From Mesorhizobium onobrychidis (lineage in GTDB: Bacteria; Pseudomonadota; Alphaproteobacteria; Rhizobiales; Rhizobiaceae), in contig NZ_CP062229.1 of NCBI RefSeq assembly GCF_024707545.1, positions 6,367,501-6,431,500 on the forward strand: DNA of 64,000 bases. The letters are read 5' to 3'. The notes under the pieces are model-generated. The model was not told the origin of the DNA, searched no databases, and worked only from the letters and a program-made list of their open reading frames with translations. The translations under genes and the position numbers were made by a program. Positions 44,744 to 54,172 of the stretch are shown here, in pieces (position 1 is the first letter of the stretch; every line of letters begins with the position of its first letter).

Positions 44744-45940
44744 ATGAACAAACCTTCGCTTAGAAACTGGCTGATCGACAAGCCCTCCGCATCACCGGAG
44801 AGCCTGATCGTGCGATGCCTGCGTGAGCGCGGCGTGCTTTCTGCGTCGCAAATCGCGCACGTCACCGGTTTGGCGCGGTCGACAGTTTCAACCGCGCTCA
44901 ATGGCTTGAGAAAGTCCGGAATGGTGATCGAATCCTCGGCCCACCATGACGGGGCCAGGGGCATTGGCAGGCCTGCCGCGACCTTGACGCTCAATCCCGC
45001 TGCGGGCACCTGTGTCGGAATCCACCTAGGCCTCGATGAGATGCGGTGCCTCGTCGCCGACGTCTCGCATTCTGTCATTGCCGAACAAACTATCGCCATG
45101 GGTCTGGACTACCAGCCACAACAGGCGGCGCGGCTCGCCAAGTCAGCAATTGCCCAATGCTACGAAGAGAACGGTCTGCCGATGGCGGGGCTCCTGGGGG
45201 TTGGGGTTTCCGTCTCGGGCCCTGTCAGCCGCGAAGGAGTGGTGCTGCGTGCGAGTATTGTTCCGACCTGGGCCGGGGTCAACATCCGCGATGTGTTCGG
45301 GCCGGTTCTCGAACAGCCGATTTTCGCCGATAACGAGAGCAACTGCTCCGCCATTGCCGAGCTGATGTGGGGCGCGGCCGTCGGCCAAGACGATTTCGTG
45401 CTGTTCAAGATCGATCTCGGCGTCGGCGGGGCCATTGTCCAGCATGGCAGGCTGGTGACGGGCATCGCCGGCGGCGCCGGCGAATTCGGGCATATCAGCA
45501 TCGATCCAGGCGGCGATCTTTGCCGGTGCGGCAATCGCGGATGCCTGGAGCTCTATGCGAGTTTTGCCCGGCCGCTGGAGCAGATTTCGCGCATCGTGCG
45601 GCGGCCGGTCACGATGGACGAGGTGATCATGATGGCTGAACAGGGCGACGTCGGGGCGCTGCGGATGATCGAGGACACTGCCGAGTTCGCCGGCCGTGGG
45701 CTTGGCTTGATCGGCTCGGTGATCAATCCGCCGCTCATCATCATCGGTGGCCGCATGGCGTTGGCAGGCGACATTCTCCTGGCACCGCTGATCGCGTCAT
45801 ATGAACGCCACACGCTCATCAAGTCCCGCGACATCGCGCCTGCCCTGCGCACGCGGATAATCGTTGGCAAGCACACAGAGAACGACGCGTTGCTCGGCGC
45901 AGTCGGCCTGGTGCTGCGACACAACAGCCGACTGCAATGA
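44744..45940 (+). CDS. ROK-family transcriptional regulator
   Basis: A 398-aa ROK regulator of the NagC/XylR type. An N-terminal winged helix (about residues 20-62: [20 protein letters not shown]) is followed by an ASKHA sugar-binding domain with the ROK zinc motif ([20 protein letters not shown]). ATG 44744 fits the homology; ATG 44702 in the same frame is possible. It is divergent from the sugar importer operon and probably represses it in the absence of its sugar. Confidence 0.9.
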   Translation: MNKPSLRNWLIDKPSASPESLIVRCLRERGVLSASQIAHVTGLARSTVSTALNGLRKSGMVIESSAHHDGARGIGRPAATLTLNPAAGTCVGIHLGLDEMRCLVADVSHSVIAEQTIAMGLDYQPQQAARLAKSAIAQCYEENGLPMAGLLGVGVSVSGPVSREGVVLRASIVPTWAGVNIRDVFGPVLEQPIFADNESNCSAIAELMWGAAVGQDDFVLFKIDLGVGGAIVQHGRLVTGIAGGAGEFGHISIDPGGDLCRCGNRGCLELYASFARPLEQISRIVRRPVTMDEVIMMAEQGDVGALRMIEDTAEFAGRGLGLIGSVINPPLIIIGGRMALAGDILLAPLIASYERHTLIKSRDIAPALRTRIIVGKHTENDALLGAVGLVLRHNSRLQ

Positions 45941-46011
45941 TTTGACTTTGCGCCGGGCCCCGCGGTTGAGATGAACCGCAATCGAATTGCGCTCCACGAT
46001 TTGGGCCGCCA

Positions 46012-46110
46012 GGCCAGAAGCGGCCAGCCCAGCTCGAAGTTTCCGAACATGGGAGAGACATGGGGATGTCCGAGATCCTCAGCACCTGCGTAGTTGCGAA
46101 TGTAGTCCAC
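46012..46110 (-). pseudogene. Relic of an alpha/beta hydrolase-3 esterase
   Basis: About 33 codons read [20 protein letters not shown], then [14 protein letters not shown]. This resembles the segment of acetyl-esterase-like hydrolases just before the catalytic Asp strand (YAG..D.. DP.VSPL.G.F...PPLL). It is in frame with the alcohol dehydrogenase relic beside it but has no start or end of its own. Confidence 0.35.
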
Positions 46111-46128
46111 GCCTCCATTTTCGCATCT

Positions 46129-46326
46129 ACCCGCACCCTCATGGCCGAGGATCGCCGGAAACAGGCCTTCGGGATCAGCGCCCGACAAAGTGAATTCGTC
46201 GGTGTGGCAGATGGCGGTCGCCTTGATGTCGACCAGCACCTCGCCGTCGCGCGGGCCGTCAAGGTCGACCTCCATAATCTCCAGCGGCTTTCCGGCGGCG
46301 ACAGCAACAGCGGCGCACGTTTTCAT
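46129..46326 (-). pseudogene. N-terminal relic of class III alcohol dehydrogenase
   Basis: The first 66 residues of an S-(hydroxymethyl)glutathione dehydrogenase remain: [20 protein letters not shown], then Cys40-His in the [19 protein letters not shown] zinc segment and ILGHEGAG. A start ATG with GGAGAA upstream is preserved. After GHEGAG the frame changes abruptly to unrelated sequence, so more than 80% of the gene is lost. The full enzyme oxidises the formaldehyde-glutathione adduct; this fragment cannot. Confidence 0.7.
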
Positions 46327-46401
46327 CGGGCGGTTCTCCAGGATTGAGCGCAATTCAGCGAGATGGAAATATCGATCAGTGGCCAGCCACCGGCGAAGCC
46401 G

Positions 46402-46719
46402 CTAATCCTCGGGCGCAATTTCCACGCTGATGAGATTCAACCCCGCACTGAATGGAACCTGGCAGGAAAGCCGAGAGTTGGGACGACGGTGCGGTGACCC
46501 CTCGAGCAGTTCGTCCTCATCGGTGGACATCGGCGGCAGGGCCCCTGAAGCATCGGTATCGACGTAGACATGGCAGGTGGCGCAGGAGCAGCAACCGCCG
46601 CATATAGCGAGGATCTCGTCGATCCCGGACGAACGGATGTTTTCCATGACGGAAACACCGGCTTCGCCATCGAGGGAAACGTGCGTGCCGTCACGCTTGA
46701 TGACCGTCAGTTTGGACAT
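46402..46719 (-). CDS. [2Fe-2S] ferredoxin
   Basis: A 105-aa plant/adrenodoxin-type ferredoxin. The cluster ligands are in CGGCCSCATC, with the fourth Cys in SRLSCQVPF. Start ATG 46719 follows AGGAG and overlaps the reductase gene by 13 bp. It should carry electrons from the neighbouring reductase to the P450 at 49564, as in three-component class I P450 systems. Confidence 0.9.
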   Translation of the reverse strand: MSKLTVIKRDGTHVSLDGEAGVSVMENIRSSGIDEILAICGGCCSCATCHVYVDTDASGALPPMSTDEDELLEGSPHRRPNSRLSCQVPFSAGLNLISVEIAPED

Positions 46720-47993
46720 AGGGAAGGCTCCTGGTTGTACGGTGCGGGCGGCGCTGCGATGGCAGCGTGCTGGAGGGACTTCAACGTGATTGCCGTATCG
46801 GCCAGCATTTCCGGGGATGCGGAAACGCGCCCGGTAACGAGCCCCTTGCCCTCGACGTAGTCCTTGACCGCGTTGACGCAATCGAGCGCCTGCACCACGC
46901 CCTGCTTCAGATAGATGACCGAGAATTTCCGGGTCTTTGGATCGCCGCGAACGACCGCCTGATCGTGACCCGACGAGATCCCTACCGTCTGGAGCCGCAG
47001 ATCGTATTGGTTCGACCAGAACCACGGGACCGTCTCGTAGTGCTCGGGGTGACCGGTGAGGACCTTGGCTACGGTCGCCGCCTGGTCAGACGCGTTCTGC
47101 ACCGACTCAAGCCGGATGCGGACGTTGCCTGCGAACACATTCGCATGTCTTGCACAGTCGCCAATGGCAAAGACGTCCGGCAGGGCAGTCCGGCAGAATC
47201 CGTCGACATCAACGCCGTTTCCTCCGCTCGCTCCGGCTGCAAGAAGAGGCCCGACCGAGGGTTCGATGCCGATCCCGACGATCACCATGTCGGCCGCGAC
47301 ATGCTCCCCGCTGGACAGGCAAACAGCCTCTACCCGCCCGTCCCTGCCCTCAAGGCTTCGAACGGCAACACCAAGCCTGACATCGACGCCCATCGCCCGA
47401 TGCTCGTCCTCATAGAACCTTGAGAGCGGTTCGCCGGCGACACGCGCGAGGACGCGATCCATCGCTTCGAGCACGGTGACCTGATGGCCTTGCTTTCTCA
47501 GCACGGCGGCTGCCTCAAGTCCGATATAGCCGCCTCCGATCACGATAATCCTCGCCGTCTCGGACAGCCTTTCCTGCATCGCGTCCACATCGGGGCGTGC
47601 TCGTACGCGATGAACGCCATCGAGTTGCCCACCGGGGCAGGCCAGTTTGCGGGCGGCGCCACCCGCTGCCCAGACAAGGCTGCCATATGTGAAGGCTGAT
47701 CCGTCGGCGCATGTGAGCGAATGATTTCCGGCATCGACCTCTGTCACCCGGCGACCGAGCAACAGCGAAATCTCGCGCGTCTTCCAGAAGTCGATCGGCC
47801 GGATCAGGATCCGCGCGAACGGTTTTTCGCCCGCCAGATAGTCCTTCGACAGGGAAGGACGTTCGTAGGGCGGGTCGAACTCCTCTCCAAGCAGGCCAAT
47901 CGATCCCTGAAAGTTTTGCTGTCGCAGCGAAATCGCGGTCTGGGCGCCGGCGTGGCCGGTTCCAACGATCAAGCAGTCGAAATGTTGGCTCAT
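46707..47993 (-). CDS. FAD-dependent ferredoxin reductase
   Basis: A 428-aa NAD(P)H:ferredoxin reductase of the putidaredoxin-reductase type. It has an N-terminal FAD motif (IVGTGHAGAQTA), PPYERPSLSKDYL, an NAD-binding VIGGGYIGLEAAAVLRKQG and the late VFAIGDCARH. Start ATG 47993 follows GGAGGAGG. With the ferredoxin it makes the electron-transfer pair of the P450 system. Confidence 0.92.
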   Translation of the reverse strand: MSQHFDCLIVGTGHAGAQTAISLRQQNFQGSIGLLGEEFDPPYERPSLSKDYLAGEKPFARILIRPIDFWKTREISLLLGRRVTEVDAGNHSLTCADGSAFTYGSLVWAAGGAARKLACPGGQLDGVHRVRARPDVDAMQERLSETARIIVIGGGYIGLEAAAVLRKQGHQVTVLEAMDRVLARVAGEPLSRFYEDEHRAMGVDVRLGVAVRSLEGRDGRVEAVCLSSGEHVAADMVIVGIGIEPSVGPLLAAGASGGNGVDVDGFCRTALPDVFAIGDCARHANVFAGNVRIRLESVQNASDQAATVAKVLTGHPEHYETVPWFWSNQYDLRLQTVGISSGHDQAVVRGDPKTRKFSVIYLKQGVVQALDCVNAVKDYVEGKGLVTGRVSASPEMLADTAITLKSLQHAAIAAPPAPYNQEPSLCPN

Positions 47994-48070
47994 TTGCCTC
48001 CTCCGTTTGCGGGTGCCGGCACCGAGTTCCTCAAGCCGGGGTCGCGCAGTGTTTCTTTTTGGATGGGCGG

Positions 48071-48643
48071 CTAGGCGCGCCGCTCTGCGCCAATCAGCAC
48101 GAAGGCCATGGTCGCGACCCTCGTGCCCCTGTTGCGCCATGCATGGCGGGTGCCACACTGGACCGCAACGTCGCCCTGACGCAGATGCGCCACCGCTCCA
48201 TCATCGAGCTCAAGCCAGATCTCACCATCGAGCACGATGTCGTAGTCGACGGTATCGGTGGTGTGCATGCCGGGATTGTCCTGTTCGAACAGCTCGGCAA
48301 GGCCTGGAATGTGCGTGGCCTGTTCCTGGTCGGCCAGTGCCGGATCGAAGCCTGGGCCGGCAAAGACCGAGTCCGGCGGGAAGCGGACGATCATCAGTCG
48401 CGTTTCGCCGGGCGCGGGTGGAATGAACAGCAAAGGCGGTGCTGCCTCGACCTCTTGCGCCGGCAACTCGGGGGTGGCTGCGGTTGTCCAGCACACCGAG
48501 GTCATGAACTGCGGAATGCCTTCGTAGTGATGGACGTTGGGGACTGGCCCATCGCTGACAAAGACGGATTTGCCGTTTTGAATTCCGGTGACGACGCGCC
48601 GCGGAACGGTTTTCGAATCAGTCCTGGCTTGTTGCATCGACAT
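48071..48643 (-). CDS. Cupin-domain protein
   Basis: A 190-aa single-cupin protein. The beta-barrel motif is [20 protein letters not shown], followed by a second motif [12 protein letters not shown]. The first metal His is preserved, but the motif has DYD where the usual HxH...E pattern differs, so metal binding is uncertain. The N-terminal third is family-specific. It overlaps the aldolase gene by 26 bp and probably belongs to the same catabolic unit. An exact reaction cannot be named. Confidence 0.78.
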   Translation of the reverse strand: MSMQQARTDSKTVPRRVVTGIQNGKSVFVSDGPVPNVHHYEGIPQFMTSVCWTTAATPELPAQEVEAAPPLLFIPPAPGETRLMIVRFPPDSVFAGPGFDPALADQEQATHIPGLAELFEQDNPGMHTTDTVDYDIVLDGEIWLELDDGAVAHLRQGDVAVQCGTRHAWRNRGTRVATMAFVLIGAERRA

Positions 48644-49307
48644 ATCTGAGCCCTTTCTCCTCCAGGCGGGGCCGCATATTGTTCATGTCGAGCCCCAGTT
48701 CTCCGGCCGCGTAGCGTCGACGCGTTTCGGCCTCGCGGACCTCCCGCGCACGCCCCTTCTCAAGGATTTCTGCCGCCTCGTTTCGGCGCACGACACAGAC
48801 GCCATCGTCGTCGGCGACAATCACATCGCCAGGATGAACAAGGGCGCCCGCACACACGATCGGCACCTGAACATTGGCGACCGTCTCCTTGACGGTGCCT
48901 TGGGCGAATATCGATTTCGACCAGACCGGAAACCGCATTTCGGTCAGGCTTGCGATGTCGCGAACGCCTGCATCGATGATCAGGCCGCGCACACCGCGCG
49001 CCATCAAGGCGGTGGCAAGCAGATCGCCGAAATATCCGTCCTGCGACGGAGATGTCGGCGCCACGACCAGGATGTCGCCTGCCCGCGCCTGTTCGACGGC
49101 AACGTGGATCATCCAGTTGTCGCCCGGCGCGACCTCGCAGGTCAGCGCATTTCCAGCGACCCGCGCCGGCCTGTAGATTGGACTTACATATGAGGCCAGC
49201 AGCCCCATGCGTCCCTGGGCTTCGTGGATGGTGGCGACACCAAGCTCCTGTAGCCCGGCAATGATGTCGAGATCTGTCCGAGGAGTATTTCGCACGACAA
49301 TTGGCAC
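48618..49307 (-). CDS. RraA/LigK-like aldolase (CHA/HMG aldolase family)
   Basis: A 229-aa class II pyruvate aldolase-type protein of the RraA-like fold. This group includes 4-carboxy-4-hydroxy-2-oxoadipate (CHA) aldolase LigK/GalC, which yields pyruvate and oxaloacetate. The active-site region [20 protein letters not shown] leads to the Arg-Asp pair in [15 protein letters not shown] 49307 is chosen: GGGAGG lies 9 bases upstream and the length matches. It is transcribed from the promoter at 49418-49447. With the LigJ-like hydratase it forms the end of an oxalomesaconate route. Confidence 0.85.
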   Translation of the reverse strand: MPIVVRNTPRTDLDIIAGLQELGVATIHEAQGRMGLLASYVSPIYRPARVAGNALTCEVAPGDNWMIHVAVEQARAGDILVVAPTSPSQDGYFGDLLATALMARGVRGLIIDAGVRDIASLTEMRFPVWSKSIFAQGTVKETVANVQVPIVCAGALVHPGDVIVADDDGVCVVRRNEAAEILEKGRAREVREAETRRRYAAGELGLDMNNMRPRLEEKGLRYVDATSQD

Positions 49308-49410
49308 GCCTGATTTCCTCCCATGTCCGAATGCTACCTCCCGGCCCCCGGGTTGGCCCAAGTCCCGTGACAAATCAGGACCGAGTCGTTGACAACCGAT
49401 TGGCATTCGG

Positions 49411-49447
49411 ATACTAGATAGTATCTGAAGACGTTTTAGTATGTCAA
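49411..49447 (-). promoter_or_regulatory. Promoter with overlapping inverted-repeat operator (copy 1)
   Basis: On the minus strand TTGACA (49442-49447) and TACTAT (49418-49423) form a promoter with an 18-bp spacer toward the aldolase gene. The -10 is covered by the inverted repeat ATACT-N4-AGTAT (49411-49424). The whole 37-bp arrangement recurs with the same length at 55592-55628 in front of the other minus-strand unit, so one regulator probably controls both. Confidence 0.65.
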
Positions 49448-49563
49448 CTGACCATCATGCGTTCTTGAGTTGGTGGCCGGGATCCACGGGAGGAGATGTT
49501 TCGAATGCAGCTGGCGTTTCAGCAGTGCGAACGTGTGTGCAGTGACATGGGCAGGAGGGCGCT

Positions 49564-50751
49564 ATGAGTGGATCCCTCGACGCCCTCACCGGCGAAAATC
49601 TGTTTCGCGACCCCTACCCGGTCTACGCAAGGCTACGCCGTGAGGCGCCGGTCAGCCTGTTTCAGGAAACCGGCGAGTGGTTCGTCACGCGCTGGTCGGA
49701 TTGCCAGACGATCGGTGTCAAGGACGCGCTGTTCGGACCGTCGGACAGTTCAGGCCGGCCCGAAGCCCGCGTCATGGGCATGCCCAATGTCCTAAGCATG
49801 TCCGGACCCGAACACGCCTGCCTGCGCCAAGGCATCGACGAAAACCTCAGCGCCGAGAAGGTCAATGGCTATATCGAGCGTCTCGCCCGGCCGATCGTCA
49901 ACCGGTTCATCAAATCGATCCGAGAACGGGGTGCTGCCGATCTGACCACCGAGCTGTTCGAGCCGATCAGCGTGCGCATCATCGGCGATTTCGTCGGCTT
50001 CACCGAGGTCGATGTCGATACGCTGACACGCTGGTTCCACTCCCTCAATGGCGGCCTGCAGCGGCCCAATGATCCAGATGCCTGGGCGGCCTGCGAGCGC
50101 GCACGCAACGAAATCGACGACGTCATGCGCCCGATCGTCGAGCGCGTGACTTCAAAACCCGACCATTCCCTGACCTCCCATGTCGTGCATGGCGGCATGG
50201 CGGAGGGGAAGGTGCGCGGCTTCGACGAGATCATGCCGACGATGCGCGTTATTGTTCTCGGCGGCCTGCAGGAGCCCGGTCATGGCGCTGCCAATGCGAC
50301 CTTCGGGCTGCTCCAGGATCCGGCGCAGGCAGTCGCCTTGACTGTCGACCCCGCAGGGCTGGCGCAGCGGGCCTATGACGAAGGCCTGCGCTGGATCGCT
50401 CCCATCGGCGTCACCCCCCGGCTGGCGCGGGAAGAGTTCGAACTAGCCGGCACAGTCATTCCGAAAGGCGCCTCCGTGGCGATTGTGCTGGCGTCGGCTA
50501 ACCGCGACGAGAGCCGTTTCGAGGACGCCGATCGATTCGTTCTCGACCGGCCGCGCAAGCAGCACGCCTCATTCGGCTACCGGCCGCATTTTTGTTCGGG
50601 CCATTATCTGAGCCGCTCGATTGGCAAGATCGCGCTTGAAGAAGCGTTTAGCTCGTTGCCGAACCTGCGCCTCGACCCGGACCGCGAAGTTGTCAGCAAG
50701 GGGTGGCGCTTCCGCGGCGTCATGAATTTGCCGGCCGTCTGGGACGCCTGA
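49564..50751 (+). CDS. Cytochrome P450
   Basis: A 395-aa soluble bacterial P450. The heme-thiolate loop is FGYRPHFCSG (Cys344), the K-helix ExxR pair is Glu273/Arg276, and the I-helix region reads GGLQEPGH (233-240), lacking the usual acid-Thr pair of AGxDT. Start ATG 49564 follows GGAGG. Partners are the ferredoxin and reductase encoded divergently 1.5-3 kb away. It may hydroxylate or O-demethylate an aromatic acid that feeds the LigJ/LigK-like steps. The substrate is inferred only from neighbours. Confidence 0.93.
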   Translation: MSGSLDALTGENLFRDPYPVYARLRREAPVSLFQETGEWFVTRWSDCQTIGVKDALFGPSDSSGRPEARVMGMPNVLSMSGPEHACLRQGIDENLSAEKVNGYIERLARPIVNRFIKSIRERGAADLTTELFEPISVRIIGDFVGFTEVDVDTLTRWFHSLNGGLQRPNDPDAWAACERARNEIDDVMRPIVERVTSKPDHSLTSHVVHGGMAEGKVRGFDEIMPTMRVIVLGGLQEPGHGAANATFGLLQDPAQAVALTVDPAGLAQRAYDEGLRWIAPIGVTPRLAREEFELAGTVIPKGASVAIVLASANRDESRFEDADRFVLDRPRKQHASFGYRPHFCSGHYLSRSIGKIALEEAFSSLPNLRLDPDREVVSKGWRFRGVMNLPAVWDA

Positions 50752-50824
50752 GCGGAGGCGGGTCGATCGTCATCTCGATTTCAACAACGGACGTTGCCTT
50801 TTCCGTTTCATCCGGTGCACAGCC

Positions 50825-51886
50825 ATGATCATTGATTGCCACGGCCACTTCACCACGGAGCCTGCCGGACACCACGAGTTCCGGCAGAGCCAGGTCGCCT
50901 ATGCCGAGGGTCGGGATGCGTCCAGGCCGCTCTATCCCAGCATATCGGATGACGAACTCCGTGACTCGATCGAGGCGAACCAGCTTCGTCTGCTGCGCGA
51001 GCGCGGCGCCGACATGACGATCTTCTCGCCGCGCGCCGCAGGCATGGGTCACCACATCGGCGACGAGGCGATCAGTGCCGAATGGGCGCGCTATTCGAAC
51101 GACCTGATTGCGCGGATCGTATCGATGTTTCCCGACAATTTTGTCGGCGTGTGCCAACTCCCGCAGTCACCGGGAATTCCGATTGCCAATTCCATTCATG
51201 AGCTCGAACGCTGCGTCACCGAGCTTGGCTTCGTCGGCTGCAATCTCAATCCCGACCCGTCCGGCGGCCATTGGTCTTCACCACCTCTGACGGACAGATC
51301 CTGGTATCCGTTCTTTGAAAAGCTGGTCGAGCTCGACGTGCCGGCGATGGTCCACGTTTCCGGGTCGTGCAACGCCTGTTTCCACACAACCGGCGCCCAC
51401 TACATCAATGCCGACACCACCGCCTTCATGCAGTTTCTGCAGGGCGACCTGTTTCGCGATTTCCCGGACCTGCGCATCGTCATTCCGCACGGCGGCGGCG
51501 CGGTCCCTTATCACTGGGGCCGTTACCGGGGACTGGCCGACATGCTGAAGAAGCCACCCCTCACCGAACATGTCATGAGGAACGTGTTCTTCGACACCTG
51601 CGTCTACCATCAGGCCGGCATCGATCTCCTGTTCCGGGTGATTTCGATCGACAACATCCTGTTCGGGTCCGAGATGATCGGCGCCGTCAGGGGCATCGAC
51701 CCTGAAACCGGCCGTCCTTTCGATGACACCAAGCGCTACATCGAGGCGCTCGGACTGTCGGCGGGCGATCGCGCCAGGGTTTTTGAGCTGAACGCGCGCC
51801 GTGTGTACCCGCGGCTCGACTTGCGGCTGAAGCAAAGGCAGGCAGGCACCGAGCCCGCTTCCGACAGACCGGCCCTCGCGGAATGA
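50825..51886 (+). CDS. Amidohydrolase-family hydratase, LigJ-like
   Basis: A 353-aa metal-dependent protein of the amidohydrolase-2 family. The opening MIIDCHGHFTT carries the two N-terminal metal His residues, MVHVSG and PHGGGAVPYHWGR contain further His residues, and FGSEM follows where the barrel's acid residue lies. Sequence and length fit 4-oxalomesaconate hydratase (LigJ), which hydrates oxalomesaconate to CHA in protocatechuate 4,5-cleavage. The gene lies in the P450 cluster opposite the LigK-like aldolase, its expected next enzyme. A decarboxylase of the same family is the main alternative. Confidence 0.85.
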   Translation: MIIDCHGHFTTEPAGHHEFRQSQVAYAEGRDASRPLYPSISDDELRDSIEANQLRLLRERGADMTIFSPRAAGMGHHIGDEAISAEWARYSNDLIARIVSMFPDNFVGVCQLPQSPGIPIANSIHELERCVTELGFVGCNLNPDPSGGHWSSPPLTDRSWYPFFEKLVELDVPAMVHVSGSCNACFHTTGAHYINADTTAFMQFLQGDLFRDFPDLRIVIPHGGGAVPYHWGRYRGLADMLKKPPLTEHVMRNVFFDTCVYHQAGIDLLFRVISIDNILFGSEMIGAVRGIDPETGRPFDDTKRYIEALGLSAGDRARVFELNARRVYPRLDLRLKQRQAGTEPASDRPALAE

Positions 51887-52746
51887 TCGCGATGGGCCAG
51901 TCTCCCCAGGGAGCCCTCCTCATCAGCGTCGCGCTGGTAGCAGCTGCGTCGTTCCTGATGGCCGGCATCTTGAAATGGCGCCACATCGGCTCGCCATGGA
52001 GCGAACTGCTGCTGCCGGCAATTTTCCTTGCGGCCTACTACCTCGTCTATAACAAGGTACCGGCCTTCCCGCCCGTCGGAGCAGTCAACAAGATTTTCTA
52101 TGTCGCCGTGCTGGGAACGGTCGTCGGCGTCGCTGTCGATCTGCTCAAGCTGCCGAAATTGTCTCGCGCAATCGTGTTGCTGCAACCCGTCGCCGCTGCC
52201 TTCTACATCGGCTGGGTACGGCTGACCGACGGACCGATCGAGGTGATCGTTGCCGCCGCCGCTGGGCTGCTGGTCATGCTCTTGCTGTCACGTGACCAGA
52301 ATGGTGAGGCCGGCGAAGCAAATCTCCGGCGGGCCATCGTGCTCGGGATCTTCTGCCTGGGATTCGCCCCTCTCGCGCTGTTCGGCGCGTCATCGTCCAG
52401 CTTCCAGCTTCTGATCATCTTCGCCGTGGCGATATTCGCCAGCCTTGTCTGGAACGTTGCCAATGCACAATATGCCTTCGCCACGACGGCAATGCTCGGC
52501 GGCGCGGGCAGCATCCTGGCGGTGGTGCTAGCCGTCACGCTGATCACGCGCAAGACCGATCTGGCAATCCTTTGCCTGTTTGGCGCCGTCTTCCTTGCGC
52601 CGCTGGCGAGCAGTCGGTTTGCGCGCGTATTCCCGGCAAAAGGGCAAGCCGCGCGCCTGGCGATCTTCACGGTCCTTTGCCTTGTTCCCGCGGCATCCGC
52701 GGTCGCCGTGGCGATCATCCGCTATGGCGCGAGTTTTCCGGTTTAA
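51883..52746 (+). CDS. Polytopic membrane protein of unknown function
   Basis: A 287-aa integral membrane protein with about eight hydrophobic helices (for example ISVALVAAASFLMAGIL, VIVAAAAGLLVMLLL, LLIIFAVAIFASLVW). It shows no motif of a known transporter family that I recognise. It is translationally coupled to the LigJ-like gene by a 4-bp overlap, so it probably serves the same pathway, perhaps as an accessory permease. Confidence 0.7.
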   Translation: MIAMGQSPQGALLISVALVAAASFLMAGILKWRHIGSPWSELLLPAIFLAAYYLVYNKVPAFPPVGAVNKIFYVAVLGTVVGVAVDLLKLPKLSRAIVLLQPVAAAFYIGWVRLTDGPIEVIVAAAAGLLVMLLLSRDQNGEAGEANLRRAIVLGIFCLGFAPLALFGASSSSFQLLIIFAVAIFASLVWNVANAQYAFATTAMLGGAGSILAVVLAVTLITRKTDLAILCLFGAVFLAPLASSRFARVFPAKGQAARLAIFTVLCLVPAASAVAVAIIRYGASFPV

Positions 52747-52764
52747 CAATGGAGGAGAAGGACA

Positions 52765-53346
52765 ATGCCTAAAGTCATACATGCCTTACTAGCATCAACA
52801 GTCATGTCAGTAGCCCTATGCGCGGGCGCGGCAAAAGCCACCACATTCGACGTCGACATCGTTCATTCGCATATCGCTTTTTTTATCGACCATCTCGGTT
52901 TCTCGAAAGTCATTGGCACCGCCAACGACTTTTCCGGCAGCTTCGAGTTCGACGCCGCAAAGCCGGAATCAAGCACCCTCAACGTGACCGTGAAGGTCGC
53001 GGGCCTGTCGACGAACAGCAAGCAGCGCGACGATGATATCCAGGGCGCGGACTGGTTCAACGCCACCGAGTTTCCGGACATCACCTTCGTCGGCAAGGAC
53101 TTCAAGAAGGTCGACGACAAGACCGGCACCATCGCTGGCGACCTGACAATCGCCGGTGTCACCAAACCCACGACACTGAATGTCACCTTCAACAAGGAAG
53201 GGCAGAACCCCTGGGACAAGAGCCATGTCGTTGGGTTCAGCGCACGCACCACTGTCAAGCGCAGCGATTTCGGCATGAAAGCCGCACAGGGCATGATCGG
53301 CGATGACGTCGACCTCTACATCGAAGTGGAAGGCCGGGGCCGCTAG
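52765..53346 (+). CDS. YceI-family periplasmic protein
   Basis: A 193-aa exported lipocalin-like protein of the YceI family, which binds polyisoprenoid or other amphiphilic ligands. A signal peptide (STVMSVALCAGAAKA) is followed by VDIVHSHIAFFIDHLGFSKV, FPDITFVGKDF and SDFGMKAAQGMIGDDVDLYI, all typical. GGAGGAGAAGG precedes the ATG. It lies 18 bp after the membrane-protein gene and could bind a hydrophobic substrate or quinone-like compound. Confidence 0.92.
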   Translation: MPKVIHALLASTVMSVALCAGAAKATTFDVDIVHSHIAFFIDHLGFSKVIGTANDFSGSFEFDAAKPESSTLNVTVKVAGLSTNSKQRDDDIQGADWFNATEFPDITFVGKDFKKVDDKTGTIAGDLTIAGVTKPTTLNVTFNKEGQNPWDKSHVVGFSARTTVKRSDFGMKAAQGMIGDDVDLYIEVEGRGR

Positions 53347-53435
53347 GTCCTTTGCAACCCGGGGCCAGGCAGCACCGAGGTGTTGCCGGGTACCGGCGGC
53401 CTGCTCGGCGGGTGAGCCCTGCAACAGATTCGGGC

Positions 53436-54074
53436 TCAGGCCCGTTTGCCGTCGGCGGCCTTTCCGTAGGCGTCATACATGGACATGAGAGCAAGCCTGA
53501 CGAGGTCGCCGACGGATGGCCCATCGGTAAAGCTCGACGCCGCTCCATAAGTAAGCTCGAAGACAATTCCACCGAGCGTCTCAGGATCGGCTGGCGCAGC
53601 GCCCTTCGGAAACAGCTTCAACAGGATTTCTCCAAGGCCGGTCCACTGCTTGCGGAACAGATGAGCGTGGCGATCACCAAATGTGGCGTCGTGCTTTGCG
53701 CGCCGGAAAAGGTCCAGCGCCAGCATGCCCCAGCTGGAATCCGAGGCGCGCATGACCGACCACTTGCTGATCGCATCGATCATCTCGCGCGGATCTTCGA
53801 GCTTTTCAAGGATTTTGGCGATTTCATCGACGTCCTGAACCGAGTGCGTTTCCAGCAGTTCCAGGAAGACCTCCTCCTTGCTGCTGAAGTTTGAATAGAA
53901 CGCACCCTTGCTGAAGCCGGCCTCTTCCGCGATCCGATCGATCGAGGCGCCCTCATAGCCCTCTCGCGCCATGACGTCGTAGGCTGACGCCAGTATCTTC
54001 TCGCGCGTCAGCGCCCGACTCTCTTCGCGGGTCAATCGCTTCCGCACAATCTTGGTTTTCGCCGCAACCGCCAT
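53436..54074 (-). CDS. TetR-family transcriptional regulator
   Basis: A 212-aa TetR regulator with an N-terminal helix-turn-helix (LTREKILASAYDVMAREGYE, then DRIAEEAGFSKGAFYSNFSS) and a helical effector domain. ATG 54074 is chosen because AGGAG lies upstream; a GTG six codons earlier is possible. It lies in the middle of the catabolic cluster and is the only regulator there. It is the best candidate to bind the two matching promoter/operator elements at 49411-49447 and 55592-55628. Confidence 0.9.
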   Translation of the reverse strand: MAVAAKTKIVRKRLTREESRALTREKILASAYDVMAREGYEGASIDRIAEEAGFSKGAFYSNFSSKEEVFLELLETHSVQDVDEIAKILEKLEDPREMIDAISKWSVMRASDSSWGMLALDLFRRAKHDATFGDRHAHLFRKQWTGLGEILLKLFPKGAAPADPETLGGIVFELTYGAASSFTDGPSVGDLVRLALMSMYDAYGKAADGKRA

Positions 54075-54172
54075 TCCAAGCTCCTGCTCCACACTGTCAG
54101 TATGGTTTGAAGGTTAGCAAAGTGTCGTCATAAAGAAGTCCGCATCAAAGTAGCTACGACTTTCCGCTTTCG

